Origin: a virus
Virus record (IMG/VR): IMGVR_UViG_3300046000_000454
Span: 1 to 21,918 of that record
Strand: one strand, 5' to 3'
DNA: 21,918 nucleotides
The notes below the pieces were generated by a model. That model was not told the DNA's origin, did not search any database, and was given only the letters and a program-made list of their open reading frames with translations. Below, piece by piece: positions 14,000-20,786 of this stretch (positions are counted from its first letter, which is position 1; each line of letters opens with the position of its first letter). Both the position numbers and the translations under genes were made by a program.

Positions 14000-15337
14000 A
14001 TGGCACTTAATCCAAACATTGCACTTGGCGTTAGACCCTTAGAGATTGCTAATCCTTTGGCGCAGTATGGCCAGATTGCACAGATTCAAAACGCGCAAAA
14101 TCAAAATGCTATGGCGCAAATTCAAATGCGTGAAGCCGAAGCGGCCGCGCAAGAGAAAAATATGTTGCGCAGGCTAGACCCTACCGCTGCTGATTATGAA
14201 AGCCAACTGTTTAGAGTTAGTCCTCAGTTGGGTATTAACTACCGAAAAGAAAAAGCCGCAGCCGAAGCAAGCAAAGCCGCAACGGCGTCTAGCCTTGCTA
14301 CGGCAGCCAAAGCAAAACAACAACTGTTAGGTCAAGCCTTGCGTGATATTAGCGGTCGCCCATCGGACGCCAATATTACTGCGCATACAGAAGACATTCA
14401 AGCGTCGCCCTTGTTTTCGCCAGAAGAAAAAGCAAGGGCTTTAGTTACACAGCAGACTTTGTTGTCAATACCTTTTGACCAACGCCAAGCATATCTTGCG
14501 GCTCAAGGTGCTAGCGCAAGCGAATTAAAGCCTACGTTAACTTCGCAAGATTTTGGTGGCGGCAAACGAGTAATAGCTACGCCTGCATTTGGTGGCGCGG
14601 CAACTCTAGTGCCTGGCAGTGAAATTACTAAAACGCCAACTTTTGCCGACATAACTAGCCAAGGTCAGCTTAAAGTATCGCAAGGTCAACTTGGCGTGTC
14701 GCAAGGCCAGCTTAATTTGGCGCGCGATAGATTGGCTCAAGAAAATCAAGGCGTTACTTATCAACAAGACGCGCAAGGTAATTTTGTTGCTTTACCATCA
14801 CGGCTTCCTTCAGGTGTTATGCCTGTCGCAAGGCCAGTTACTGGCGAGGGCGGCGCGCCTGTCAAAGGTAAACCCTCGGCGTTTGCAGAAAAGACTGCGG
14901 CGCAACGAGCGCAAACGAATAGGGATCTTGGCTTTGCAATTACACAATTAAGCGAAGTTACAAAAGATGGGGGTTTGATTGACCAATCTACTGGTAGCGG
15001 CGCTGGCCGACTAGCTGATATTGGCGCAGGGTTTGTTGGTAAGGCAACGCCCGGCGCAATTGCAATTGGAAAGATTGCGCCAATTGCAGATTTAGTGCTA
15101 AAAATGGTTCCTCGATTTGAAGGGCCGCAGTCAAATAAAGACACTCAGTCTTACAAAGAAGCTGCTGGTCAATTAGCCGATCCTACATTGCCAACAGCAA
15201 TTAGAAAAGAAGCAGGTAAAACTGTTCTTCGTTTAATGCAAGAGCGCAAAAACCAATTTGTAACCAATGATATGGCGGCTGAAGGCGCTGCGCCCACACA
15301 AATCGCACCGCCAGCTGGCTTTACCCCAGACCAATAA
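14000..15337 (+). CDS. Internal virion / ejection protein, gp20-like by position
   Basis: This 445-aa protein is close to P22 gp20 (471 aa). It is Ala/Gln-rich and helical. Residues about 10-60 and 85-125 look like coiled coils (AQIQNAQNQNAMAQIQMREA). Residues 220-240 contain three 7-residue copies of SQGQL.V. A Gly-rich, possibly membrane-interacting segment lies near 335-365 (GRLADIGAGFVGKATPGAIA). A helical C-terminal domain follows (VPRFEGPQSNKDTQSYKEAA, then KTVLRLMQERKNQ). It is expected to be packaged in the capsid and injected ahead of DNA. Order and size match the P22 7-20-16 block; direct homology is inferred, not shown. GAGG precedes the ATG. Confidence 0.65.
   Translation: MALNPNIALGVRPLEIANPLAQYGQIAQIQNAQNQNAMAQIQMREAEAAAQEKNMLRRLDPTAADYESQLFRVSPQLGINYRKEKAAAEASKAATASSLATAAKAKQQLLGQALRDISGRPSDANITAHTEDIQASPLFSPEEKARALVTQQTLLSIPFDQRQAYLAAQGASASELKPTLTSQDFGGGKRVIATPAFGGAATLVPGSEITKTPTFADITSQGQLKVSQGQLGVSQGQLNLARDRLAQENQGVTYQQDAQGNFVALPSRLPSGVMPVARPVTGEGGAPVKGKPSAFAEKTAAQRAQTNRDLGFAITQLSEVTKDGGLIDQSTGSGAGRLADIGAGFVGKATPGAIAIGKIAPIADLVLKMVPRFEGPQSNKDTQSYKEAAGQLADPTLPTAIRKEAGKTVLRLMQERKNQFVTNDMAAEGAAPTQIAPPAGFTPDQ
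14657..14719 (+). repeat. Three tandem 21-bp (7-residue) repeats
   Basis: The three units encode S-Q-G-Q-L-K-V, S-Q-G-Q-L-G-V and S-Q-G-Q-L-N-L, with synonymous changes between copies. This may be a length-variable heptad of a coiled coil in the gp20-like protein. Confidence 0.85.
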
Positions 15338-15346
15338 AGGCACAAC

Positions 15347-17803
15347 ATGAGTTTGCAAACTGCAACTAACCCTACTACCGGCGAACGTGTTGTTTTAGTT
15401 GGCGACCAATGGAAGCCGATTACACAATCTGCAACCAATAAGCAAGGCGTCAAAGCATACCTTGTTGGGGGTAACTGGTTAACCGATGACGCGCCTACTG
15501 CCGCGCCTGCGCCTAGCGGTGGGGGCATACCCGGCCCGCGTGCAGGCCCGTCAGTGTATGGGTCTGCACCGTCAAACCCTGTACTAAAATCGTTGTACGC
15601 CCCCGCCGTTGGTTTTTATCGGGGCTTACAAGACATCACTGACACTGCGGCAATTGCGGCTACAGAAGCATTGGGCATCAAAGGCGCGCGCGAAACAGCA
15701 GCGCAACAAAAACAACAATATGAACAAAATTACGGCGACCTAATGGGCGGCGAAGTTGGCCGCGTAGGTGGCCAAATAGTAGGCACGTTGCCTGTAGGTG
15801 GTGCAATTGCTGCGCCGATAAAAAAAGTGGCCCAGATGGCTCCCTCGTTGGCCAAATTTTTAACGCCGTTGGCCACGTCTATTCAAAGCGGTGGGTTTCA
15901 AACTGGCCTTAAACCAGGCGTAATTAACGTAGCAACAAAAGGTGTAGGCGGCGGCGTCGTAGGCGGCGCGTCTGCTGCGGCGGTTAACCCAGAAGACGCC
16001 GAAATGGGCGCGGCCATAGGGGCTGCAGTGCCTACAGTAATTGCACCGTTGGTTGGTAAAGTGGTAAATTACGGGCGCAAAATTGCAGACCTAAAATCAG
16101 CTACATATTTAGACGCCGTTGAAGGCAAGGGCCGAGATATTATCAATGCTTTGCGCAGCAAGGGGGCCGTAATTGTTCCCGGTTCCGCGCCAACTGCGGG
16201 TCAAGTGGCCGCGCCTGTTGGGGGCGCCAAATTCTCTGCGTTGCAACAAGAGTTGTCCGAGTTACCCGGTGTGGCTACTGAATATGCCGGCGCAGCAGCG
16301 CAAACAAACCAAGCTCGATTGGCGCAAGAAACGCGTGTTCAACAACGGTTTCAAAATGTTGCGGGCAAACTGCAAGCAAAGATTGACCGTAATTTGGTGG
16401 ATGTTAGCCCGTCTGAGGTAGGTGAGGCCTTGACCGCTGCTGCCAACGCTGAAAGACAGTCTGTTAAAGCTAACGTAACTCAACCCGCATATAAAGCCGC
16501 GTTTGATGCTGCGGGCGACGCCAAAATTGATATTTCAAATGTTATTGCCGACGCCGAACGTATTCTTGACCGCAAGCTGTCTAGTTTTGCTACTGAAACT
16601 GCGCCCGATACGGTACGCAAACTGCGCGGGTTCATGCCGTCAGTGCCGGAAGCGGAAGCAGTAACAATTGGTAAAGCAGGTTTTAAAGCAGCTAAAGCGC
16701 CTACGCCGCCCCCAGCAACGCCTGAAGCAACTCTGTTGCAGCTTGACGATGTTCGCAAAGCCATTAACGCAGACATTGCTGCGGCTTCGTCAAGCAACGC
16801 GCCTATGGCGGCCACAACGCTTAAAAACTTAAAGCAGTTGCATGCCGCAATTGACGACGCGATTGGTAAAAGCACCACCTTGGCTGACGATGCTAAAACG
16901 CTGTACGCCAACGCCGTATCTAAATACCGCACTGAGTACGCGCCTCGGTTTAAAGAAGGCGTCAACGCTAACTTGTTTAAGCGCACCAGTTTGGGTGAAG
17001 ACAAAATTCGACCTGAAGATGTCATAAACCGTTACTTTACGCCTAACGGTGAGTCGGAAGCGCGGCAATTTACCCAGTTGTTTGGCAACAACCCAGACGC
17101 GTTAAAAATTGCACGGGCTGGCATTGAAGACGTGTATCGCAAAAAGGTTGCGCAAGGCGGCATGTCGCACGCTAACTTTATGCGAGATTACGGGCGCACG
17201 ATTGATATTTATGACGGCGCAGGAATGAATCTGCGCCAGCGGTTTGATGTTATTGACAAAGACGCGCAGCGCTTGGCGCGCGTTGAAGACATGGCTAAAT
17301 CCAGCGGCAACAAGTTGGCCCCCGCTTTACCGCCAGGGTCTAACGCCTTGGCAGTGGAAGCGCGGATTGGCGAATTAACCAAAGGGTTAGACAACCGTCA
17401 ATTGACTGCAATCAATTCTGTGCGTGACGATTTAGCCCGCGAAGCTGAGTTTGAGCGCTTGGCGTCTGCGGGCAGAAAAAGCGGTAAAGATGTAGGCCAG
17501 ATAGCAACGCAAGTTGGTAAAGAATCTGGCGTGGCGCCTACTTCTGCTTTTCTGTCCATGCCTATTACCATTTATAACGCAGTGGTCAAACGATTGCTGG
17601 GGGTTGTAGACGATAAGTTGGCCATGGAGTTGGCACGCGAAATGTTAAGCCCAGCAGTTACGGCAGAATCTATTCAAAAAGCAATGGCTCGGCAGGCTCA
17701 ACAGCAAGCAACAAATGAATTGGCAAAGCAAATTGCACCCCGCGCTGCTGCCGCTGCCGCGCAAATGCCCGCGTCAGAAAACCAAAACGCATTGGCAAGA
17801 TAA
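15347..17803 (+). CDS. Large internal virion / ejection protein, gp16-like by position
   Basis: This 818-aa protein is the largest in the window. Residues 1-50 hold two copies of a short beta unit (TGERVVLVGDQWKPI, then GVKAYLVGGNWL). Residues about 50-75 are a Pro/Gly/Ala linker. Residues about 135-245 are Gly/Ala-rich and hydrophobic (GGQIVGTLPVGGAIAAP, GGGVVGGASAAAV, MGAAIGAAVPTVIAPLVG), suited to insertion into a membrane. The remaining 570 residues are largely helical with long coiled-coil stretches and an Ala/Gln C-terminus. P22 gp16 is 609 aa, so this protein is longer. I see no lysozyme or transglycosylase signature, so wall digestion would have to come from elsewhere. It closes the ejection block and overlaps the next gene by one base. 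Confidence 0.65.
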   Translation: MSLQTATNPTTGERVVLVGDQWKPITQSATNKQGVKAYLVGGNWLTDDAPTAAPAPSGGGIPGPRAGPSVYGSAPSNPVLKSLYAPAVGFYRGLQDITDTAAIAATEALGIKGARETAAQQKQQYEQNYGDLMGGEVGRVGGQIVGTLPVGGAIAAPIKKVAQMAPSLAKFLTPLATSIQSGGFQTGLKPGVINVATKGVGGGVVGGASAAAVNPEDAEMGAAIGAAVPTVIAPLVGKVVNYGRKIADLKSATYLDAVEGKGRDIINALRSKGAVIVPGSAPTAGQVAAPVGGAKFSALQQELSELPGVATEYAGAAAQTNQARLAQETRVQQRFQNVAGKLQAKIDRNLVDVSPSEVGEALTAAANAERQSVKANVTQPAYKAAFDAAGDAKIDISNVIADAERILDRKLSSFATETAPDTVRKLRGFMPSVPEAEAVTIGKAGFKAAKAPTPPPATPEATLLQLDDVRKAINADIAAASSSNAPMAATTLKNLKQLHAAIDDAIGKSTTLADDAKTLYANAVSKYRTEYAPRFKEGVNANLFKRTSLGEDKIRPEDVINRYFTPNGESEARQFTQLFGNNPDALKIARAGIEDVYRKKVAQGGMSHANFMRDYGRTIDIYDGAGMNLRQRFDVIDKDAQRLARVEDMAKSSGNKLAPALPPGSNALAVEARIGELTKGLDNRQLTAINSVRDDLAREAEFERLASAGRKSGKDVGQIATQVGKESGVAPTSAFLSMPITIYNAVVKRLLGVVDDKLAMELAREMLSPAVTAESIQKAMARQAQQQATNELAKQIAPRAAAAAAQMPASENQNALAR

Positions 17804-18024
17804 TGGACACGCAAGTTCTTTTTAACATCGCGGTAAGTTTAGCGGGGTTCTTAGGGGGTTGGGTGCTGAATAACATCTACAGATCGCTTGAGCGCCTTGA
17901 CACCGACGTGCGGGCTATGCCACTCAACTACGTCACCCGCGACGACTACCGCGCTGACATGCGTGACATTAAAGAAATGCTTGGTAAGATATTTGACAAA
18001 CTAGACAACAAAGTAGACAAATGA
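17803..18024 (+). CDS. Small membrane protein with C-terminal coiled coil
   Basis: This 73-aa protein has a hydrophobic segment at residues about 6-25 (LFNIAVSLAGFLGGWVLNNI). An amphipathic stretch follows (YRSLERLDTDVRAM), then YVTRDDYRADM and a coiled-coil tail (IKEMLGKIFDKLDNKVDK). One N-terminal span plus a charged helix is the layout of inner-membrane spanins and of some holin partners. It opens the lysis region; the start overlaps the stop of the 818-aa gene by one base and the Shine-Dalgarno site is weak. No lipoprotein partner is visible nearby, so the spanin assignment is open. Confidence 0.65.
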   Translation: MDTQVLFNIAVSLAGFLGGWVLNNIYRSLERLDTDVRAMPLNYVTRDDYRADMRDIKEMLGKIFDKLDNKVDK

Positions 18025-18113
18025 AAGACTGGGCCGAAGCAATCATTGCGGCGGCCTGTATAGTGGCCTTCGTTATATTTGGCACGTACATAATTGCATG
18101 GAGTTTGAGTTGA
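18021..18113 (+). CDS. 30-aa single-span membrane micro-protein
   Basis: The ATG at 18021 overlaps the previous stop (ATGA) and the frame ends in TGA at 18111-18113, one base before the next start. The translation is MKDWAEAIIAAACIVAFVIF followed by GTYIIAWSLS. Residues about 7-27 form one transmembrane helix preceded by a short charged N-terminus. The tight fit in an otherwise empty 90-bp gap, coupling on both sides and a well-formed span argue for a real gene. Size and position fit a lysis regulator or pinholin-like peptide, but the function is unknown. A Cys at residue 13 follows three Ala, but the residues after it are hydrophobic, so a lipoprotein is unlikely. Confidence 0.6.
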   Translation: MKDWAEAIIAAACIVAFVIFGTYIIAWSLS

Positions 18114-18114
18114 T

Positions 18115-18384
18115 ATGAATTGGTCAGACGCACTTAAAGCAGTAATACCAATCGTTGTCATGTCTTTGGCGTGGCTGTTGGGGCAGGTTAACTCTTTCTC
18201 TGAGCGCCTGACTAAGATTGAAGGCCAGATGCCTGCCTTGATTACCAAAGAGGGTACCCCCACTGACAGCCCTATATCTGCCGAGCGCCGTGCCGTTTTG
18301 AAAGAAAGTTTAATGAACCACATCAACGAACTACAAGTCAAGGTTCGCCTACTTGAAGAACGTGAAAAACTGGGGAAAAAATAA
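18115..18384 (+). CDS. Small membrane protein with periplasmic-type coiled coil (possible i-spanin or holin partner)
   Basis: This 89-aa protein has one N-terminal hydrophobic segment (about residues 7-26, LKAVIPIVVMSLAWLLGQVN). A charged region follows (SERLTKIEGQMPALITKEG), and the C-terminus is a coiled coil of about 25 residues (LMNHINELQVKVRLLEEREK). Its general plan resembles phage inner-membrane spanins (Rz-like) and some holin-like proteins. It lies between the 30-aa peptide and the 164-aa probable holin, with stop and start overlapping by one base (TAATG). The AATG/Shine-Dalgarno context is plain. A spanin function would need an outer-membrane lipoprotein partner, which is not visible here. 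Confidence 0.6.
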   Translation: MNWSDALKAVIPIVVMSLAWLLGQVNSFSERLTKIEGQMPALITKEGTPTDSPISAERRAVLKESLMNHINELQVKVRLLEEREKLGKK

Positions 18385-18878
18385 TGTTAGACATCTTATC
18401 CGGCGGTATTCTGGGGTCTGTGTTTGGCGGTCTGTTCCGCCTTGCGCCTGAAGTCTTAAAGTTCTTTGATAAGAAGAACGAGCGTGAGCATGAGCTTGCC
18501 ATGTTCAAAAACCAATGCGAGTTGGAGCAGATGCGTGGCCAGATGAAGCTGGCTGAGATAGGCGCACAGCGGGAAGCCGCTATTGACGTAGGCGTAATGG
18601 ATGCGTTTCAGTCTGCCATAGAACAACAAGCTACGATGGCCAAAGCTGCCGGAGGTTGGGTTGCTGGCTTATCCGCTTCTGTGCGTCCAGTGGTTACATA
18701 CTGGGTGCTGTTTGTCTGGTCGTTCATCCACGTATGGTTTGCATGGAACGCATGGCTTGCCGGTGCGCCAGCCGCCGAAGTGTTTAAAACCATGATGACA
18801 CCTGACTTCTCAGCCCTGTTGTCTGGGACAATTAACTATTGGTTCCTTGACAGAACTCTAAAGCAACGTGGCCTATGA
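18384..18878 (+). CDS. Probable holin (GTA-type three-TM holin family)
   Basis: This 164-aa protein starts with a weakly hydrophobic helix (LSGGILGSVFGGLFRLAPEVLKF) followed by a charged coiled-coil stretch (KKNEREHELAMFKNQCELEQ, then MRGQMKLAEIGAQREAA). Two hydrophobic segments follow, at about residues 88-100 (AGGWVAGLSASVRP) and 103-125 (VTYWVLFVWSFIHVWFAWNAW), with a last one at about 143-155 (ALLSGTINYWFL). The SVRP.VTYWVL...W motif and a C-terminal NYWF match proteins annotated as three-TM holins of phage and gene-transfer agents. A holin lets the lysozyme reach the wall at a set time. It directly precedes the endolysin gene and overlaps it by four bases. Confidence 0.68.
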   Translation: MLDILSGGILGSVFGGLFRLAPEVLKFFDKKNEREHELAMFKNQCELEQMRGQMKLAEIGAQREAAIDVGVMDAFQSAIEQQATMAKAAGGWVAGLSASVRPVVTYWVLFVWSFIHVWFAWNAWLAGAPAAEVFKTMMTPDFSALLSGTINYWFLDRTLKQRGL

Positions 18879-19318
18879 ACTTAGAACTAGCCGCAGAGAT
18901 GTGCAAACGGTTTGAGGGCTTTCGCTCCAAGCCGTATCTTTGCCCTGCCAACGTAGCCACAATTGGCTACGGTTCTACATATTACGCAGACAAGCGCAAG
19001 GTAACTTTGGAAGACCCACCGATGAGTCAGGAAGAAGCTCACGCCCTTTTGATGATTGAGCTTGAGCATACATACTTGCCAGGCGTTTTGAGGAACTGCC
19101 CCGGTCTGATTACTGACGTTCGCAAGTGCAACGCCATTGTGGACTTTGCCTACAACTTGGGCACGGGGCGTTTGCAGACTTCAACCCTCAAACGCAAGAT
19201 AAACGCAGGCGATTGGGAAGGCGCTGCCGAGCAACTGATGCTTTGGACTAAGGGCGGCGGCAAGGTGTTGCCGGGCCTTCTCAAGCGCAGGCAAGCCGAA
19301 TGCACCCTTATTCTTTAG
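18875..19318 (+). CDS. Endolysin: GH24 lysozyme (T4-lysozyme type)
   Basis: This 147-aa protein is of typical GH24 size. The catalytic region reads KRFEGFRSKPYLCPANVATIGYG: Glu14 is the acid, Thr29 fits the third residue (T4: Glu11, Asp20, Thr26), and the position of the usual Asp is Cys23. Spacing is Glu-8-Cys-5-Thr. Downstream, AIVDFAYNLGTGRLQTSTL and LPGLLKRRQAECTL are family helices. The Glu/Cys/Thr form occurs in natural phage lysozymes, and the analogous T4 D20C mutant is known to be active. No signal peptide or SAR anchor is seen, so a pore-forming holin is needed for export. ATG overlaps the holin stop (ATGA). The C-terminus overlaps a converging gene. Confidence 0.92.
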   Translation: MNLELAAEMCKRFEGFRSKPYLCPANVATIGYGSTYYADKRKVTLEDPPMSQEEAHALLMIELEHTYLPGVLRNCPGLITDVRKCNAIVDFAYNLGTGRLQTSTLKRKINAGDWEGAAEQLMLWTKGGGKVLPGLLKRRQAECTLIL

Positions 19319-19469
19319 TTAGCGCCCTGTAAGCCTCAATGGCGGTCTTTAGATCGCATTGTAACTGCTGTATGCGGTCGTCTTGCTCACACAGCTTGGC
19401 GTAGGCTTCATCGGCAAACTTGGCCAAGTTGGCCTGGCTCCATGTTGCAAAGTCTGGTCTGTTAGTCAT
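19308..19469 (-). CDS. 53-aa helical protein, function unknown
   Basis: The start at 19469 overlaps the 63-aa upstream gene by eight bases. The product begins MTNRPDFATWSQANLAKFAD and ends ALTKE. It is almost wholly helical and charged (YAKLCEQDDRIQQLQCDLKTAIEAYRALT), most likely a short coiled coil. AAGGA is placed well before the ATG. The last codons overlap the endolysin stop on the other strand by 11 bases (19308-19318). It is the last gene of the minus-strand unit visible here. I do not recognise a function. Confidence 0.7.
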   Translation of the reverse strand: MTNRPDFATWSQANLAKFADEAYAKLCEQDDRIQQLQCDLKTAIEAYRALTKE

Positions 19470-19653
19470 TGACTTCCTTTTTTGACGGCGCGTCTAGTTC
19501 AAGGCGGTAATACTTGGCCGGCATCTTGGCGTTCTTATCCAAGTAATTGCGCAACCATTCGGCGCCGCCAAGTTCTTGCATGATCATCCAATGTCTATCT
19601 GACATTCGTATGTTTCTAAACGTCAATGGTTCAGGTGGTTTTGGTCGTGGCAT
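19462..19653 (-). CDS. 63-aa small protein, possible ribbon-helix-helix-like DNA binder
   Basis: The protein runs MPRPKPPEPL, then a short strand-like FRNIRMSDRHW, a helix (WMIMQELGGAEWLRNYLDKN) and a Lys/Tyr-rich tail. A strand followed by an amphipathic helix with an R.SD..W opening and GG.EWLR turn resembles small phage RHH-type regulators, but only one helix is clear, so this is tentative. AGGAG lies about ten bases before the ATG, which directly follows the stop of the upstream gene (TAAATG). It overlaps the following gene by eight bases. Function unknown. Confidence 0.65.
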   Translation of the reverse strand: MPRPKPPEPLTFRNIRMSDRHWMIMQELGGAEWLRNYLDKNAKMPAKYYRLELDAPSKKEVND

Positions 19654-19839
19654 TTACCTGACTCTCCTAAGTGGCATGTCCATAACGCGCTCTGGCGGCG
19701 GGGGCGGCATTTTTTCAGAAGGCGGCGTCCAGCCATGCTTGCGCCAGAGGGCTTGCACGTCAGAGCCAGGCTCCCATTTAAAATCTTTTAACGGCACTGA
19801 TGGATAACTGATCTTTGAGTAAGGTGGTTTTTCTAGCAT
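19654..19839 (-). CDS. 61-aa small phage protein, function unknown
   Basis: The sequence begins MLEKPPYSKISYPS, then DFKWEPGSDVQALWRKHGWT, then a proline run PPSEKMPPPPP and a basic end. The FKW.P.SDVQALWR..GW.PPSE pattern recurs in small phage proteins as far as I recall. AGGAG precedes the ATG at good spacing and the start overlaps the preceding stop by seven bases, so it is part of the coupled operon. No catalytic, membrane or DNA-binding signature is seen. The motif may be a protein-protein interaction peptide; function is unknown. Confidence 0.65.
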   Translation of the reverse strand: MLEKPPYSKISYPSVPLKDFKWEPGSDVQALWRKHGWTPPSEKMPPPPPERVMDMPLRRVR

Positions 19840-20024
19840 TGTGTTGCTCCTTTAAGTAGTTCTAGTCTTTCCCGTGCTACGCGCAGGGTGTTGTAGCGCT
19901 GATGAAGGCGCTGAAGCATGGTAACGCGCTTGGCGCCATCACGTTCCTCGTTAAGCAGTTTGAGGACGTCTTCCTCACTCATCCTGCTAAGTTCATTGTT
20001 AAGGCTTCGCCAGGTAGTTGTCAA
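19833..20024 (-). CDS. 63-aa helical protein, TTG start
   Basis: The frame has no good ATG at its natural start. The first ATG (19982) has AGG directly abutting it, while the in-frame TTG at 20024 has GGAG with seven bases between. I choose the TTG. The product then begins MTTTWRSLNNELSRMSEEDV and ends with YNTLRVARERLELLKGATQC. It is a Leu/Arg/Glu-rich helix pair (VLKLLNEERDGAKRVTMLQRLHQRY), with no metal or membrane signature. It overlaps the upstream gene by 26 bases and the downstream one by seven. Small charged helical proteins of this kind are often regulators or protein inhibitors, but no function can be given. Confidence 0.65.
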   Translation of the reverse strand: MTTTWRSLNNELSRMSEEDVLKLLNEERDGAKRVTMLQRLHQRYNTLRVARERLELLKGATQC

Positions 20025-20160
20025 TTTTCTTCTCCAATTCAGTAATTGTCCCGCGCACGCGCATGAGCGCCCGCACTGCGGCGTTGGCTTCGCGGTCGCG
20101 TATGCGCAACTCGGCCTTGGCCACTTTAAGTTTGGCTTTCCATTGGTCAATTCGTTTCAT
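19999..20160 (-). CDS. 53-aa basic helical protein, function unknown
   Basis: The ATG at 20160 overlaps the upstream 209-aa stop by four bases (ATGA). The product begins MKRIDQWKAKLKVAKAELRI and ends with a short coil KKIDNYLAKP. It is mainly Lys/Arg/Ala/Glu helix, most likely a coiled coil; no zinc or DNA-binding motif is evident. AAGGA stands well before the ATG. Because the start of the next gene lies inside it with a good ribosome site, its presence explains the layout. A longer, competing frame over the same bases on this strand has an unusual Cys/Pro-rich composition and no ribosome site. Confidence 0.65.
   Translation of the reverse strand: MKRIDQWKAKLKVAKAELRIRDREANAAVRALMRVRGTITELEKKIDNYLAKP
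20032..20035 (-). promoter_or_regulatory. Ribosome binding site that decides the TTG start
   Basis: GGAG on the minus strand lies seven bases before TTG 20024, inside the upstream gene. The competing ATG at 19982 has no spaced Shine-Dalgarno site. Confidence 0.7.
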
Positions 20161-20786
20161 TTTCTTTCCTTAACATCGTAAAACCAATCATCGCCTGCTG
20201 ACCACTTGCGTGTGCCATCCACTGTCCACAGGCGCTGCGCCGCTTGGAAGTCAGGAAACTTTGTCTCAGCAGGGATTAGGCTCTGGTCGTACCACAGGCA
20301 TCGGTTGTTTGGCTGGCAAGCAAACTGGCCATTGTCTAGCGCAATCCAATTGAACGACTTGTGTTCCTCGGCCTGCTCGGTAAAACCCGTGTCTAAACTT
20401 AATTCGTCAGCACAAAAATCTACAGTGAACAAGTAGCGCCCAAAGTGCCACTCACGGTCTTTACCCAAAAACTTTACGCCCAGGTTACGCAAGCCAATCT
20501 TTTCAAGAATGGTAAACCTGTAGCCCATGCAGTCCCACAACTGAAGCGTGTCAATAGGCAAGTTGCCAGCGTCTTTGTGCCACACATACGCGTGTATCGG
20601 CAGCTTGTCATACAAAGCGCCGTAGGCCGGCAATAGCGATTCAATTCGGAACACTTGGCCACGCAAGGCTTTAAGGCTCACCCAGATGGCCGGCTCCAAC
20701 TCGCCGTGCCCCTTGTGATCGTTGTACAAAAACTCGCGCTTCACAAAGCATTTCATGGGCGGCAGTGACGCCACGATATAACTCAT
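20157..20786 (-). CDS. 209-aa phage protein of unknown function
   Basis: The product begins MSYIVASLPPMKCFVKREFL, contains an aromatic core with PAIWVSLKALRGQVFRIESL and YGALYDKLPIHAYVW, and a run of His/Trp/Tyr/Phe motifs: LQLWDCMGYRFTI, DREWHFGRYLFTVDF, EHKSFNWIALDNGQFACQPNN. It looks like a single alpha/beta globular domain without a membrane span. Similar proteins sit next to SNF2-type helicases in phages, as far as I recall, and the present start overlaps the helicase stop by four bases after a strong GGAGG site. It could assist the helicase or nucleic-acid metabolism, but I see no catalytic motif. Function unknown. Confidence 0.7.
   Translation of the reverse strand: MSYIVASLPPMKCFVKREFLYNDHKGHGELEPAIWVSLKALRGQVFRIESLLPAYGALYDKLPIHAYVWHKDAGNLPIDTLQLWDCMGYRFTILEKIGLRNLGVKFLGKDREWHFGRYLFTVDFCADELSLDTGFTEQAEEHKSFNWIALDNGQFACQPNNRCLWYDQSLIPAETKFPDFQAAQRLWTVDGTRKWSAGDDWFYDVKERK

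Noticed and set aside
16480-17025. 181-aa minus-strand open frame antisense to the 818-aa gene
   Set aside because: Ala/Ser/Leu-rich translation of the antisense strand of an Ala-rich helical gene; no ribosome site and no neighbour on that strand.
18021-18113. 30-aa peptide as an outer-membrane spanin lipoprotein
   Set aside because: Cys13 follows Ala-Ala-Ala, but the residues after it are a continuous hydrophobic helix and not the short polar or proline-rich chain of an o-spanin.
19255-19275. Hairpin GGCAA-GGTG-TTGCC as terminator of the lysis unit
   Set aside because: It is inside the lysozyme coding sequence, has a short stem and is not followed by a U-run.
20025-20150. Minus-strand open frame running upstream of the 63-aa gene (105 aa if read from its first ATG)
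   Set aside because: The extra part is Cys/Pro-rich and overlaps the 53-aa gene; the ribosome site favours TTG 20024.
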